Assembly (NCBI RefSeq): GCF_014651015.1
Contig: NZ_BMWB01000004.1
Location: 362,635 to 426,634, forward strand
Source of the DNA: Streptomyces xantholiticus
Lineage (GTDB): Bacteria; Actinomycetota; Actinomycetes; Streptomycetales; Streptomycetaceae
Length of the DNA: 64,000 nucleotides
Direction: 5' to 3'
Part shown: positions 1 through 8,017 of the stretch, one piece after another
Layout: each line of letters begins with the position of its first letter
How positions within the stretch are numbered: the first letter of the stretch is position 1
The notes under the pieces: generated by a model
Databases searched by the model: none
What the model was told of the DNA's origin: nothing
What the model saw: only the letters and a program-made list of their open reading frames with translations
Translations under genes and position numbers: made by a program

Positions 1-3000
1 GCCGCCAGCCGGGCGGCGACCGCGTCGAGACCGCCGGTGCGCCGCAGTTCCACCAGCTCGGCGAGGTTCCAGGCGGCCGCGCCCACCACGCTGATGCTGC
101 GCGGTCCGCGCCGCTGCACCACTCCGCGCACCAGCAGCAGCCACGAGTGGAAGACGGTGTGGGCGCAGGCGGCGTGGCTGTCGTCGAAGAAGGCGAGGTC
201 GACCAGGCCGGTGCCGTCGTCGAGCGTGGTGAAGATGACCCTCCTGCCGGAGCGGATCGGCGGTGTCTGGGTGGCCGCCTTGGCGCCCGCGACGAGCACC
301 GTCGCCCCGTGCGGCGCGCCGCGCAGCCGCTGCGCGGAGAGCACACCCAGCTCGGCCAGGAAGGCGTGGTGATCCGCCATCAGATGGCGGGAGGCGTCCA
401 TGCCGAGCACACCCAGCTCAGCGCTGAGGCGTTCGGCGTCGCCGAGATCGGGCAGACCGACGGGGGCGGTCTTCCGCCCCTCGGCGAGCGGGAGCTGACT
501 GCCGTAGGAGGCGGCGCCGCGCTGGGTGCGGTGCAGTTCGGCAAGGTGCAGCAGCAGATCGCGGCGGTTGGCGCCGAAGGCGTCGAGCGCGCCGACCTGG
601 GCGAGCCGCTCGGCGACCGGCCGCCCGGGGCGGGCCCGTTGCCAGAAGTCCAGCAGCGAGGAGTACGGCTGTCCGGCCTCGATACGGGCCGCCTCCGCCT
701 TGCTGATGCCGTGGACGTCCGAGAGCGCGAGCCGCAGCCCCCACCTCCCGGAACCCGCACCACCGGACACCAGTTCGATTCGATGGGCGACCGCCGAACG
801 GTTCACGTCCAACGGCAGCACCGGCACGCCGCGCCGCCGTGCGTCCGCCAGCAGCAGCCGCTTCGGATACATGCCCGGGTCATGGGTGAGCAGCCCGGCG
901 TAGAAGGCGGCCGGGTGGTGCGCCTTGAGCCAGGCCGACTGATACGTCGGCACGGCGAACGCGACCGCGTGCGCCTTGCAGAAGCCGTACGACCCGAAGG
1001 CCTCGACGATCTCCCAGGTGCGGCCGATCACCTCGGGCGCGTATCCCTTCGCCCCGGCGTTCTGCACGAACCAGGCCTTGATCCTCCCCTGCGACTCGGG
1101 GTCGGACAGACCGCGCCGCACCCGGTCGGCCTCGTCCCGGCCGCAGCCGGTCATGATGTCCAGGATCTCGATGATCTGCTCGTGGAAGACCACCACCCCG
1201 TACGTCTCCCTCAGCGGCCCCTCCAGGTCGGGATGCGGATAGCGGGCGGGCGCACGGCCGTGCCGGGCCTCGATGAACGGCCGCACCATGTCGGCCGCGA
1301 CGGGGCCGGGCCGGAACAGCGAGATGTCGACGACCAGATCGCCGAAGGTCTCCGGCTGCAGCCGCCCCACCAGATCGCGCTGGCCCGGCGACTCGATCTG
1401 GAAGCAGCCCAGCGTCTCGGTCGACTTGATGAGCCGGTAGGTGTCCGGGTCGCCCGGCGGTACGGCGTCGATGTCGACCTCCTCGCCGCTCGCCCTGCGT
1501 ACCTCGGCGACCGCGTGCGCCATCGCCGACTGCATCCGCACACCGAGGACGTCCAGCTTGAGCAGCCCGAGCTCCTCCACGTCGTCCTTGTCGAACTGCG
1601 ACATGGGGAACCCCTCGCCGCTGGTCGGCATCACCGGCGTACGGGTGAGCAGCGAGGCGTCGGAGAGCAGCACGCCGCACGGGTGCATGGCGATCCCCCG
1701 GGGCAGCGCGTCCAGTGCCTCGACCAGCTCCCAGAGCCTGCCGTGCTCCTCCCCCGCCACGTCGCGCAGTTCGGGCAGCTCCTCCAGGGCGGCGCGGGCG
1801 TCGCGCGCCCGGATGTGCGGGAAGGACTTGGCCAGCCTGTCGATCTCGGCCGGGTCCATGGACAGGGCGGCGCCCACGTCCCGTACCGCGTGGCGCACCC
1901 GATAGGTCTCGGGCATGGCGACGGTCGCGACCCGTTCCTCGCCGAAGCGGCCGATGATCGCCCGGTAGACCTCGAGGCGGCGGGCGGACTCCACGTCGAT
2001 GTCGATGTCGGGCAGGACGCGACGGCGCTTGGACAGGAAGCGCTCCATCAGCAGTCCGTGCTCGACCGGATCGGCGTGTGCGATGCCGAGGAGGTGGTTG
2101 ACCAGGGAGCCGGCCCCGGAGCCGCGGGCCGCGACCCGGATGCCCATTCCCTTCACGTCCTCCACCACCTGGGCGACCGTCAGGAAGTAGGAGGCGAAGC
2201 CGTGGTGGGCGATGATGTCCAGCTCGTGGTGCATCCGCTCCCAGTACTCGCGCCGGCCCTCGTAACCGCGCAGCACCATCCCGGCGGCCGCCCGGGAGGC
2301 CAGCACCCGCTGCGCCGTGCGGTACTCGGCGCCGACCAGGCCCGGCTCGGGGAAGTGGACGCTGCCGATCCCGAGGTCGTCCTCGGGGTCGACCAGGCAC
2401 TCGGCGGCCGCCTCCTCCGTCATGGCGAGCAGCCGGTGCGCGGTGTCGCGTCGGAAGCCGGCGGCCTCGGCGACCCGCTCCGCGAGGTGGGCCATCGCCG
2501 CCGGGTCCTTGAGCCAGCGCTCGCCGCTGTCGAGGCCTTTGCGCGGGTCGATCGGCACCAGGCGGCGGGCCGCGTCGAGGACGTCGGCGACCGGGCCCTG
2601 ACCGGGGTCGGCGTAACGGACGGCATTGGTCAGCACGGCCCGTACGCCCTGTTCGGCGGCGAGGCCGAGCGTACGGGCGGCGTGCCGCAGCGAGCCCGCG
2701 CCGGTGCCGGTGCGGCCGTGGTGCACGACCTCCAGACACAGCCGGTCGCCGTACCGCTCCCGCCAGGGGACGAGCAGTTCGGCGGCGTGGTCCGGGCGGC
2801 CGGCGGCCAGTGCGCCGCCCACCTCGGAGGACGGGCCGAGCAGCACGGTCAGCCCGTCGCCGTGGTTGTCGTCCCACGGCAGCAGCGGGCTGCGCGGGTC
2901 GATCGCATGGGCAGCGGTGATCATCCGGCACAGCACGGCCCAGCCGCGGCGGTCACGGGCGAGGAAGACGGTACGGGGCGCGGACTCGTCGACGAACGCT

Positions 3001-3269
3001 CCGCCGCGCACCGGTGTGCGGCGCCGCTCCGCGGGCCCGTGCTGCCGCTCCCGCTCCCCCACGGCGAGGTCCACCCCGAACAGCGGCCGCACACCCTCCT
3101 TGGCACAGGCCGAGGCGAAGCGGACCGCCCCGGCGAGGGTGTCGCGGTCGGTCAGCGCGAGGGCGTCCATGCCGCGTTCGGCGGCACGGACGGCCAGCCG
3201 CTCCGGGTGGGACGCCCCGTATCTCAGGGAGAACCCGGAAACGGTGTGCAGATGCGTGAAGCCTGACAC
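1..3269 (-). CDS. dnaE2: DNA polymerase III alpha subunit, error-prone DnaE2/ImuC type (3' end outside window)
   Basis: Translesion DNA polymerase of the C family. The N-terminal PHP domain starts at once (HLHT at residues 6-9), and the catalytic triple-acidic motif LPDIDID lies near residues 418-424, followed by finger and helix-hairpin-helix regions (MTGCGRDEADRVRRGLSD). About 1,089 residues are visible and the C-terminus runs off the left edge. The GTG start follows GGAGG by 5 nt. The short PHP start and the LexA-like box upstream fit the SOS-inducible DnaE2 rather than the replicative DnaE1. Expected partners (a DinB/ImuB-like polymerase) would lie outside the window, so the DnaE2 assignment is an inference. 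Family assignment to DnaE is certain. Confidence 0.9.
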   Translation of the reverse strand, partial: MSGFTHLHTVSGFSLRYGASHPERLAVRAAERGMDALALTDRDTLAGAVRFASACAKEGVRPLFGVDLAVGERERQHGPAERRRTPVRGGAFVDESAPRTVFLARDRRGWAVLCRMITAAHAIDPRSPLLPWDDNHGDGLTVLLGPSSEVGGALAAGRPDHAAELLVPWRERYGDRLCLEVVHHGRTGTGAGSLRHAARTLGLAAEQGVRAVLTNAVRYADPGQGPVADVLDAARRLVPIDPRKGLDSGERWLKDPAAMAHLAERVAEAAGFRRDTAHRLLAMTEEAAAECLVDPEDDLGIGSVHFPEPGLVGAEYRTAQRVLASRAAAGMVLRGYEGRREYWERMHHELDIIAHHGFASYFLTVAQVVEDVKGMGIRVAARGSGAGSLVNHLLGIAHADPVEHGLLMERFLSKRRRVLPDIDIDVESARRLEVYRAIIGRFGEERVATVAMPETYRVRHAVRDVGAALSMDPAEIDRLAKSFPHIRARDARAALEELPELRDVAGEEHGRLWELVEALDALPRGIAMHPCGVLLSDASLLTRTPVMPTSGEGFPMSQFDKDDVEELGLLKLDVLGVRMQSAMAHAVAEVRRASGEEVDIDAVPPGDPDTYRLIKSTETLGCFQIESPGQRDLVGRLQPETFGDLVVDISLFRPGPVAADMVRPFIEARHGRAPARYPHPDLEGPLRETYGVVVFHEQIIEILDIMTGCGRDEADRVRRGLSDPESQGRIKAWFVQNAGAKGYAPEVIGRTWEIVEAFGSYGFCKAHAVAFAVPTYQSAWLKAHHPAAFYAGLLTHDPGMYPKRLLLADARRRGVPVLPLDVNRSAVAHRIELVSGGAGSGRWGLRLALSDVHGISKAEAARIEAGQPYSSLLDFWQRARPGRPVAERLAQVGALDAFGANRRDLLLHLAELHRTQRGAASYGSQLPLAEGRKTAPVGLPDLGDAERLSAELGVLGMDASRHLMADHHAFLAELGVLSAQRLRGAPHGATVLVAGAKAATQTPPIRSGRRVIFTTLDDGTGLVDLAFFDDSHAACAHTVFHSWLLLVRGVVQRRGPRSISVVGAAAWNLAELVELRRTGGLDAVAARLA

Positions 3270-3311
3270 CTGCACCTCCTGGATCAGCCGTTCTCACCTC
3301 CCCCACCTCCC

Positions 3312-3340
3312 ACCATAGACCAGTTTCGAACATGCGTACG
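3312..3340 (-). promoter_or_regulatory. LexA-like SOS box with -10 element upstream of dnaE2
   Basis: CGAAC-ATGC-GTACG at 3327-3340 differs by one base from the Gram-positive/actinobacterial LexA consensus CGAAC-N4-GTTCG. On the minus strand it sits just upstream of a TATGGT -10-like hexamer (3317-3312), about 58 nt before the dnaE2 start. Damage-induced expression of dnaE2 through LexA is known in actinobacteria. Binding here is inferred. Confidence 0.6.
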
Positions 3341-3368
3341 ACACATTGTCCGCTGTCCGTCCGCCGGC

Positions 3369-4793
3369 CTATACGGTGGCCCGCGGCCGCGGCGAGGCGG
3401 TACCGGTACGGCCCGGCAGCGCGGCCGTCAGGAGCACGCCGACCGCTGCCACGGCAGCGAGGACCGTCAGCGTGGGCGCCGTCGCGGAGCCGGGCACTTC
3501 GGCAGCCCCGGCGAGGGCCGTCAGCGTGGTCGCCGCGGCCACTCCCAGCGTCGGGCCGATGTTCATGGCGGTCTGCTGGAGTCCGCCCGCCACCCCGGCG
3601 TGCTCCGCGGGCGCATGACGCACGACGACCGCCGTCGCGGTGACCATCACGGCCCCGAAACCGGCACCCACCAGGAAGAAGCCGGTACCGATAGCCACCG
3701 CGCCCGACGCCCGGTCGAGGCCGGAGAGCTCGAGGGCACCCACGGCGAGGAGGCCCATCGCCACCGCGGCCGTCCGGCGCGGAGCGCAACGACGCAGCAG
3801 TACGGCGCAGACCGGCGCGCCCAGGACCATCGCCACGGCACCGGGCAGCGCCCGCAGAGCGCTGCGGAAGGGGTCGAGACCGAGGACGTCCTGCAGGAAG
3901 TAGGTGCCGGTGAACAGGGCACCGAACAGCACCGCCGACCCGGCCACCAGAATGCCGAGGGCCGAGGCGACGGCCGCCGACCCGAGCACCTCCGGCGGCA
4001 CCAGGGGGCACCGGGTGCGCCGTTCGTGCCGTACGAACGCGACACCGGCGATCACGGTCGCGGCGAATCCCACCGCGGTCGCCGCCGCCCGGCCGGCTTC
4101 CGGCATGCCGACGAGCGTGTGCACCAGGCAGACCAGGGTCACCGCGAGCAGGCAGGCCCCGGCCAGGTCGAGCCGGGCGCCGGACGCCGCGGCGGGCTCG
4201 GGGTCGGTGGACACAGGGTCGGCGGACTCCGAGTCCACAGGCTCCCGTACGGCAAGGACGAGCAGTCCGATCGTCAGCGCCGGTACGACGTTGAGGAGGA
4301 AGACCGCCCGCCAGCCGAACTGCGCCGCGAGCGCCCCGCCGGCCAGCGGCCCTGCGGCGGCCGCCACGCCGATGACGCTGGTGCGCAGCGCGATGGGCAT
4401 CCCCAGTCGGTCGGGCGGGAAGGCCGCCCGCAGCATCCCGAGAGTGGCCGGCTGCAGCAGCGCTCCGAAGACGCCCTGGGCGACGCGCAGCGCGATCACC
4501 CAGCCGATGTCCGACGCCAGGCCGATTCCCGCAGAGGCCGCGCCGAAGCCGAGGATCCCGGCGACGAACACCTGCCGGTGGCCGTACCGGTCACCGAGGC
4601 GGCCGGCGAAGACGAGCAGGCTCGCCACCGCGATCAGATAGCCGGTGCTGGTCCACTGGACCTGCTCGAAGGAGGCGTGCAGATCCCGTTGCATCGTGGG
4701 CTGCACGATGGTCAGCACCGTTCCGTCGAGAGCGACGATCCCGGCGCCCACGACACTGCCTGCCAGCGTGATCCGGCGGTGGGACACGCTCAC
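3369..4793 (-). CDS. MFS drug/metabolite efflux transporter (EmrB/QacA-like)
   Basis: 474-residue integral membrane transporter of the DHA2-type major facilitator family. It opens with a TM helix carrying the LDGTVLTIVQPTM signature, followed by the loop motif GRLGDRYGHR. Further membrane segments run to the end, with a short acidic loop near residue 190 (DSESADPVSTDPE). The GTG start overlaps the tetR stop as GTGA, so translation is probably coupled. A farther upstream in-frame start would lie deep inside tetR and was rejected. The preceding TetR gene and its operator suggest substrate-inducible export. The substrate cannot be told from sequence. Confidence 0.88.
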   Translation of the reverse strand: MSVSHRRITLAGSVVGAGIVALDGTVLTIVQPTMQRDLHASFEQVQWTSTGYLIAVASLLVFAGRLGDRYGHRQVFVAGILGFGAASAGIGLASDIGWVIALRVAQGVFGALLQPATLGMLRAAFPPDRLGMPIALRTSVIGVAAAAGPLAGGALAAQFGWRAVFLLNVVPALTIGLLVLAVREPVDSESADPVSTDPEPAAASGARLDLAGACLLAVTLVCLVHTLVGMPEAGRAAATAVGFAATVIAGVAFVRHERRTRCPLVPPEVLGSAAVASALGILVAGSAVLFGALFTGTYFLQDVLGLDPFRSALRALPGAVAMVLGAPVCAVLLRRCAPRRTAAVAMGLLAVGALELSGLDRASGAVAIGTGFFLVGAGFGAVMVTATAVVVRHAPAEHAGVAGGLQQTAMNIGPTLGVAAATTLTALAGAAEVPGSATAPTLTVLAAVAAVGVLLTAALPGRTGTASPRPRATV

Positions 4794-5377
4794 CGGGCCA
4801 CCGGACCGAGGTGGGCGTCCAGCACGGCTCGCAACAGCGGCTCGACGTCGTCGGTGCCGGTCGCGAGCTGGAGGCTGCCCCAGCCCCACAACTGGGCCAC
4901 GCCGTGCAGATTCGCCCACAACGCGGTCGCGACGACCTGCGGCGGGGCCTCTCCGGGACGCGGCCGCACCTGGGCCACGGCGTCCACGAACCTGCCGAAG
5001 AGCGGCAGGCTGGTCTCCCGCAGACCGAGCTGGCCGCTTTTCAGCAGGTCATGGCGGAACATCAGCTCGAACATGCCGCCGTCGGTCCGTGCGAAGTCCA
5101 GATACACGCGGCACAACTCGGCGACCCGGGCGCGCGGATCCTGCTCGTGGGCCTCGCCGACCTCGGCGGCCCTGCGCGCCAGGTCGGCGAAACCCTCCCG
5201 GGCGATGGCGGACAGCAGGGACAGATGGGTCGGGAAGTAGCGGCGGGGAGCACCGTGCGAGACGCCCGCGCTGCGGGCGATCTCCCGGAGGGACAGCGCC
5301 TCCACTCCCCTACTGGTCACCAGCTCGACCCCCGCAGCCACCAGCCGGGCCCGCAGGCCCTCGTCCTGTTCAGTCAT
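4790..5377 (-). CDS. TetR-family transcriptional repressor of the adjacent MFS pump
   Basis: 195-residue regulator with an N-terminal TetR helix-turn-helix around residues 28-50 (LREIARSAGVS, then PRRYFPT) and a variable C-terminal ligand-binding half resembling TetR_C WHG domains (VVATALWANLHGVAQLW). ATG at 5377 is preferred; an in-frame GTG at 5383 would add two residues. No Shine-Dalgarno precedes either, and the operator runs up to the ATG, so the mRNA may be leaderless. The gene overlaps the MFS gene by 4 bases and most likely represses both. Confidence 0.88.
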   Translation of the reverse strand: MTEQDEGLRARLVAAGVELVTSRGVEALSLREIARSAGVSHGAPRRYFPTHLSLLSAIAREGFADLARRAAEVGEAHEQDPRARVAELCRVYLDFARTDGGMFELMFRHDLLKSGQLGLRETSLPLFGRFVDAVAQVRPRPGEAPPQVVATALWANLHGVAQLWGWGSLQLATGTDDVEPLLRAVLDAHLGPVAR

Positions 5378-5412
5378 AGACACTGTCTACCGCAGTCGGT
5401 AGACAGTGTCTA
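5377..5412. promoter_or_regulatory. Palindromic operator overlapping the tetR start
   Basis: Perfect inverted repeat with 14-nt arms, TAGACACTGTCTAC (5377-5390) and GTAGACAGTGTCTA (5399-5412), around an 8-nt centre. Each arm is itself nearly palindromic around GACA-C-TGTC. It touches the tetR ATG, an ideal place for autorepression of tetR and the MFS gene. TetR binding is inferred. Confidence 0.8.
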
Positions 5413-5477
5413 CCCTCCAGGGGGGGCCATGCCTGCTTGGTCCATTCGGCCCCGCACCGCCTGCGGCGGCCATGGAC

Positions 5478-5517
5478 GCCGGCGACCGTCTGGGCCATGG
5501 CCCAGACGGTCGCCGGC
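5478..5517. repeat. 40-bp perfect palindrome without loop
   Basis: Every base from 5478 to 5497 pairs with 5517 down to 5498; the centre is CCATGG. It lies in the 264-bp gap between the tetR operator and the terminator of the protease gene. It could act as a two-way terminator, a cruciform or a dimer-protein site. No ORF spans it convincingly. Confidence 0.75.
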
Positions 5518-5619
5518 CCGCGGCACTGCGACGCCGCGGTCCGGCGCCTGCCCCGCCCGGCTGACGACCGCCGCAGGCGCCACCCACCCGCGCACACCTG
5601 GTGCCCCGCCCACGGCGAA

Positions 5620-5660
5620 GGGCCGGCCCCGCCACGTTCGACGTGACGGGGCCGGCCCCC
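5620..5660 (-). terminator. Terminator of the S1 protease gene
   Basis: Strong G+C hairpin just after the protease stop. Arms of about 18 nt (GGGCCGGCCCCG... at 5620, ...CGGGGCCGGCCC to 5660) close a short CGA-type loop. There is no T-run, as is common in Streptomyces. Confidence 0.75.
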
Positions 5661-5676
5661 TCGAAAGCAAACGCCG

Positions 5677-6762
5677 TCAGCCGATTTCAGCGCCGAAGAC
5701 CGACAACGCCTCCGTCACCGGCTGGAAGAACGTCTCGCCGCCCGACGTACAGTCCCCGCTGCCGCCCGACGTGAGGCCGATCGCGGTGTCGCCGGAGAAG
5801 AGCGAGCCGCCGCTGTCGCCCGGTTCGGCGCAGACGTTCGTCTGGATGAGGCCTTCGACGATGTCGCCGTTGCCGTAGTTGACGGTCGCGTCGAGACCCG
5901 TCACCTCACCGTCGTGGACCTGGGTGGTGGAGCCGCTGCGCGTCACCTGCATGCCGACGGTCGCGTCGCCCGCCCGGGTGATCGCCTGCGAGCCGCCGTC
6001 GTAGAGGTTGACCTCACTCGGGTGCTCCGTCGCGCCGTCGTACTTCACCAGCGCGAAGTCGTTGCCCGGGAACTGCGAGTCGACCATCGTGCCGATCGCC
6101 GCGCCGCCCGCGGAGTCGGACCACTCGCTGCCGGACTGCCCGCAGTGCCCGGCGGTGATGAAGTGCGGCTCACCGTCCTTGACCACGTTGAAGCCGAGCG
6201 AGCAGCGTCCGCCGCCGGAGTGGATGGCGTCGCCGCCGGCGATGAAGGGCTTGAACTCGCCTGCGGTCTTCTTGAGCTCCGCCTTTGCGCCGAGGCTCTT
6301 GACGACCTCCTGCAGCTTGGTCCAGTCGGTCCCCTCGACCGTGCGGTCCGCGGTGACGACCACCTTGTTGGTGACCGGGTCGGTGGCCCAGGAGGTGCCC
6401 GGTATGGTCGCCTTGTCGGAGAGCGTCTGCCGTGCGCTCTTCAGCTCGACGAGGGTGTTCTCGACGATTCTGGCCTTGCCGCCCGCCTCGCGCACCGTCT
6501 GCGCCGCGTCCTCGCTCAGCACGTTCACGATGAGCGCCTTGGCCTTGGCGTCGTAGTACGCCCCGGCCTCCGCGGCACCCAGGTCCGCCTTCAGCGTGAG
6601 CGCGAGGTCACCGGCCGCCGGGGCCGTGAGGGCCTTCACGTCGAACTGCTCGGTGCTGTCGCTGGCGTTCGCGCTCTGGAGTGTGACGCCCGCGGCGACG
6701 ACGGCGACGATCACGCCGCCTGCCACTGCCGCTTTCCGTTTGGGTATGCGTCGGTGCTTCAA
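5677..6762 (-). CDS. Secreted S1-family serine protease (streptogrisin-like) with alpha-lytic prodomain
   Basis: 361-residue prepro-enzyme. A TTG start (6762) follows AGGAGG by 6 nt. The signal peptide has an RRIPKRK basic region and a hydrophobic core ending near ANAS. An alpha-lytic-type propeptide follows, and the mature chymotrypsin-like domain begins near IAGGDAIH. The catalytic triad is visible: His206 in TAGHCG, Asp235 in GNDFALV, Ser317 in GDSGGS. Paired cysteines ([18 protein letters not shown]) match streptogrisin disulfides. A longer frame upstream lacks a ribosome site and would break the signal peptide. The exact streptogrisin subtype is not resolved. A second paralogue lies at 18349-19248. 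Confidence 0.92.
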   Translation of the reverse strand: MKHRRIPKRKAAVAGGVIVAVVAAGVTLQSANASDSTEQFDVKALTAPAAGDLALTLKADLGAAEAGAYYDAKAKALIVNVLSEDAAQTVREAGGKARIVENTLVELKSARQTLSDKATIPGTSWATDPVTNKVVVTADRTVEGTDWTKLQEVVKSLGAKAELKKTAGEFKPFIAGGDAIHSGGGRCSLGFNVVKDGEPHFITAGHCGQSGSEWSDSAGGAAIGTMVDSQFPGNDFALVKYDGATEHPSEVNLYDGGSQAITRAGDATVGMQVTRSGSTTQVHDGEVTGLDATVNYGNGDIVEGLIQTNVCAEPGDSGGSLFSGDTAIGLTSGGSGDCTSGGETFFQPVTEALSVFGAEIG

Positions 6763-7044
6763 CTTCGACCTCCTGTGGGGGCCGCGCCCGAACAAGTGGG
6801 GTGCCCGGACGCGGAGGATGAGCCGCCCACTATTCCGAGGCGCCGCACTCGCACACAAGGTCGACCACCGGACGGACACACGACAACACGGGTGCGTTCA
6901 CAGCCTCTTCACAGGGGTCCGGGAGGCCGGGAGCGGAATCAGGCGGCGTGCCCCTCTCCTGATGGGTAATCATCGGACGTGCGGGGAAGCTCATGATGTC
7001 CGCACGGGACATCTGCACGGGTGCACGGTGAAGGGGGCGTTCGG

Positions 7045-7911
7045 GTGCGACGTCGGGTGCGCGTGGCGGACGGGCGGCATCTGATGGTGGAGCGACTGGG
7101 CGATCCGCGCGGCAGACCGGTCTTCCTGCTGCACGGCACGCCGGGCAGCAGGCTCGGCCCCGCGCCGCGCGGCATGGTGCTCTACCAGCGCGGCACACAG
7201 CTCATCGTCTACGACCGCCCGGGGTACGGCGGTTCCGACCGGCTCGCGGGCCGCAGCGTCGCCGATGTCGCCCAGGACGTACGGGCGATCGCCGACGAGT
7301 TGGGACTGGAGCGGTTCGCCGTGGTGGGCCGTTCCGGCGGCGCGCCGCACGCACTCGCCTGCGCGGCCCTGATGCCCGACCGGGTCACCCGTGCCGCCGC
7401 ACTGGTGACACTCGCACCCAGGGACGCGGACGGTCTGGACTGGTTCGAGGGCATGGCCGCGTCGAACGTCACCGAGTACACCAGTGCCTCCGCAGACCCG
7501 GCCGGTCTCGTGGAGCGGTTCACGCTGCGCTCCGCCGAGATCAGGAAGGACCCGGTGCGGCTGCTGAACGACCTGCGCAGGGAGCTCACCGACTCCGACC
7601 GCATGGTCGTCTCCGACGCCGGCCTCAGATCCATGCTGCTGCGCAACTACCAGGAGGCGCTGCGCACTTCGGCGTACGGATGGATCGACGACGCGCTGGC
7701 CTTCTGCAGCCCGTGGGGTTTCGACCCGGCGGACATCCAGGGACCGGTGATGCTGTGGCACGGGGAGAAGGACGTCTTCTCCCCGGTGGGCCACTCCCGC
7801 TGGCTTGCCCAGCGCATTCCGGGAGCGACGGCCGTCCTGGAGCCGGCCGCCGCACACTTCGACGCCTTTCACGCGCTGCCCCGCATCCTCACCTGGCTGC
7901 TCGAGGACTGA
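7045..7911 (+). CDS. Alpha/beta-fold hydrolase
   Basis: 288-residue hydrolase. The oxyanion region HGTPGSRLG, the nucleophile elbow VVGRSGGAPHAL (Ser in GRSGG), the acid HGEKDVFSP and the late histidine AAHFDAF appear in the right order for an esterase, epoxide hydrolase or proline-iminopeptidase-type enzyme. GTG 7045 follows AAGGGGG by 7 nt. An in-frame GTG at 7021 would add eight residues but has no ribosome site. It is cytoplasmic, with no signal peptide. It is transcribed away from the protease and converges on fxsT. The substrate is unknown. Confidence 0.85.
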   Translation: MRRRVRVADGRHLMVERLGDPRGRPVFLLHGTPGSRLGPAPRGMVLYQRGTQLIVYDRPGYGGSDRLAGRSVADVAQDVRAIADELGLERFAVVGRSGGAPHALACAALMPDRVTRAAALVTLAPRDADGLDWFEGMAASNVTEYTSASADPAGLVERFTLRSAEIRKDPVRLLNDLRRELTDSDRMVVSDAGLRSMLLRNYQEALRTSAYGWIDDALAFCSPWGFDPADIQGPVMLWHGEKDVFSPVGHSRWLAQRIPGATAVLEPAAAHFDAFHALPRILTWLLED

Positions 7912-7923
7912 GCTCCCCGCGCA

Positions 7924-7980
7924 CCCGCCCGGCAGGGCCGGGCGGGAAGGGCGACCGCCCGGCCCCGACGCAGGGGCCGG
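7924..7980. terminator. Tandem hairpins between the convergent hydrolase and fxsT genes
   Basis: First hairpin: CCCGCCCGGC-AGG-GCCGGGCGGG (7924-7946). Second: CCGGCCCC-6 nt-GGGGCCGG (7959-7980). Both stems are perfect and lie between the hydrolase stop and the fxsT stop, so they probably serve both directions. Confidence 0.7.
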
Positions 7981-8017
7981 CACCGGGACGGTGACAAGCG
8001 GCCCCCGCCGCCCCGGC

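Noticed and set aside
147..3266. 1,039-codon open frame on the plus strand
   Set aside because: Antisense shadow of dnaE2. The translation is Arg/Gly/Pro-rich with no family motifs, whereas the minus strand reads as a complete DnaE with catalytic residues.
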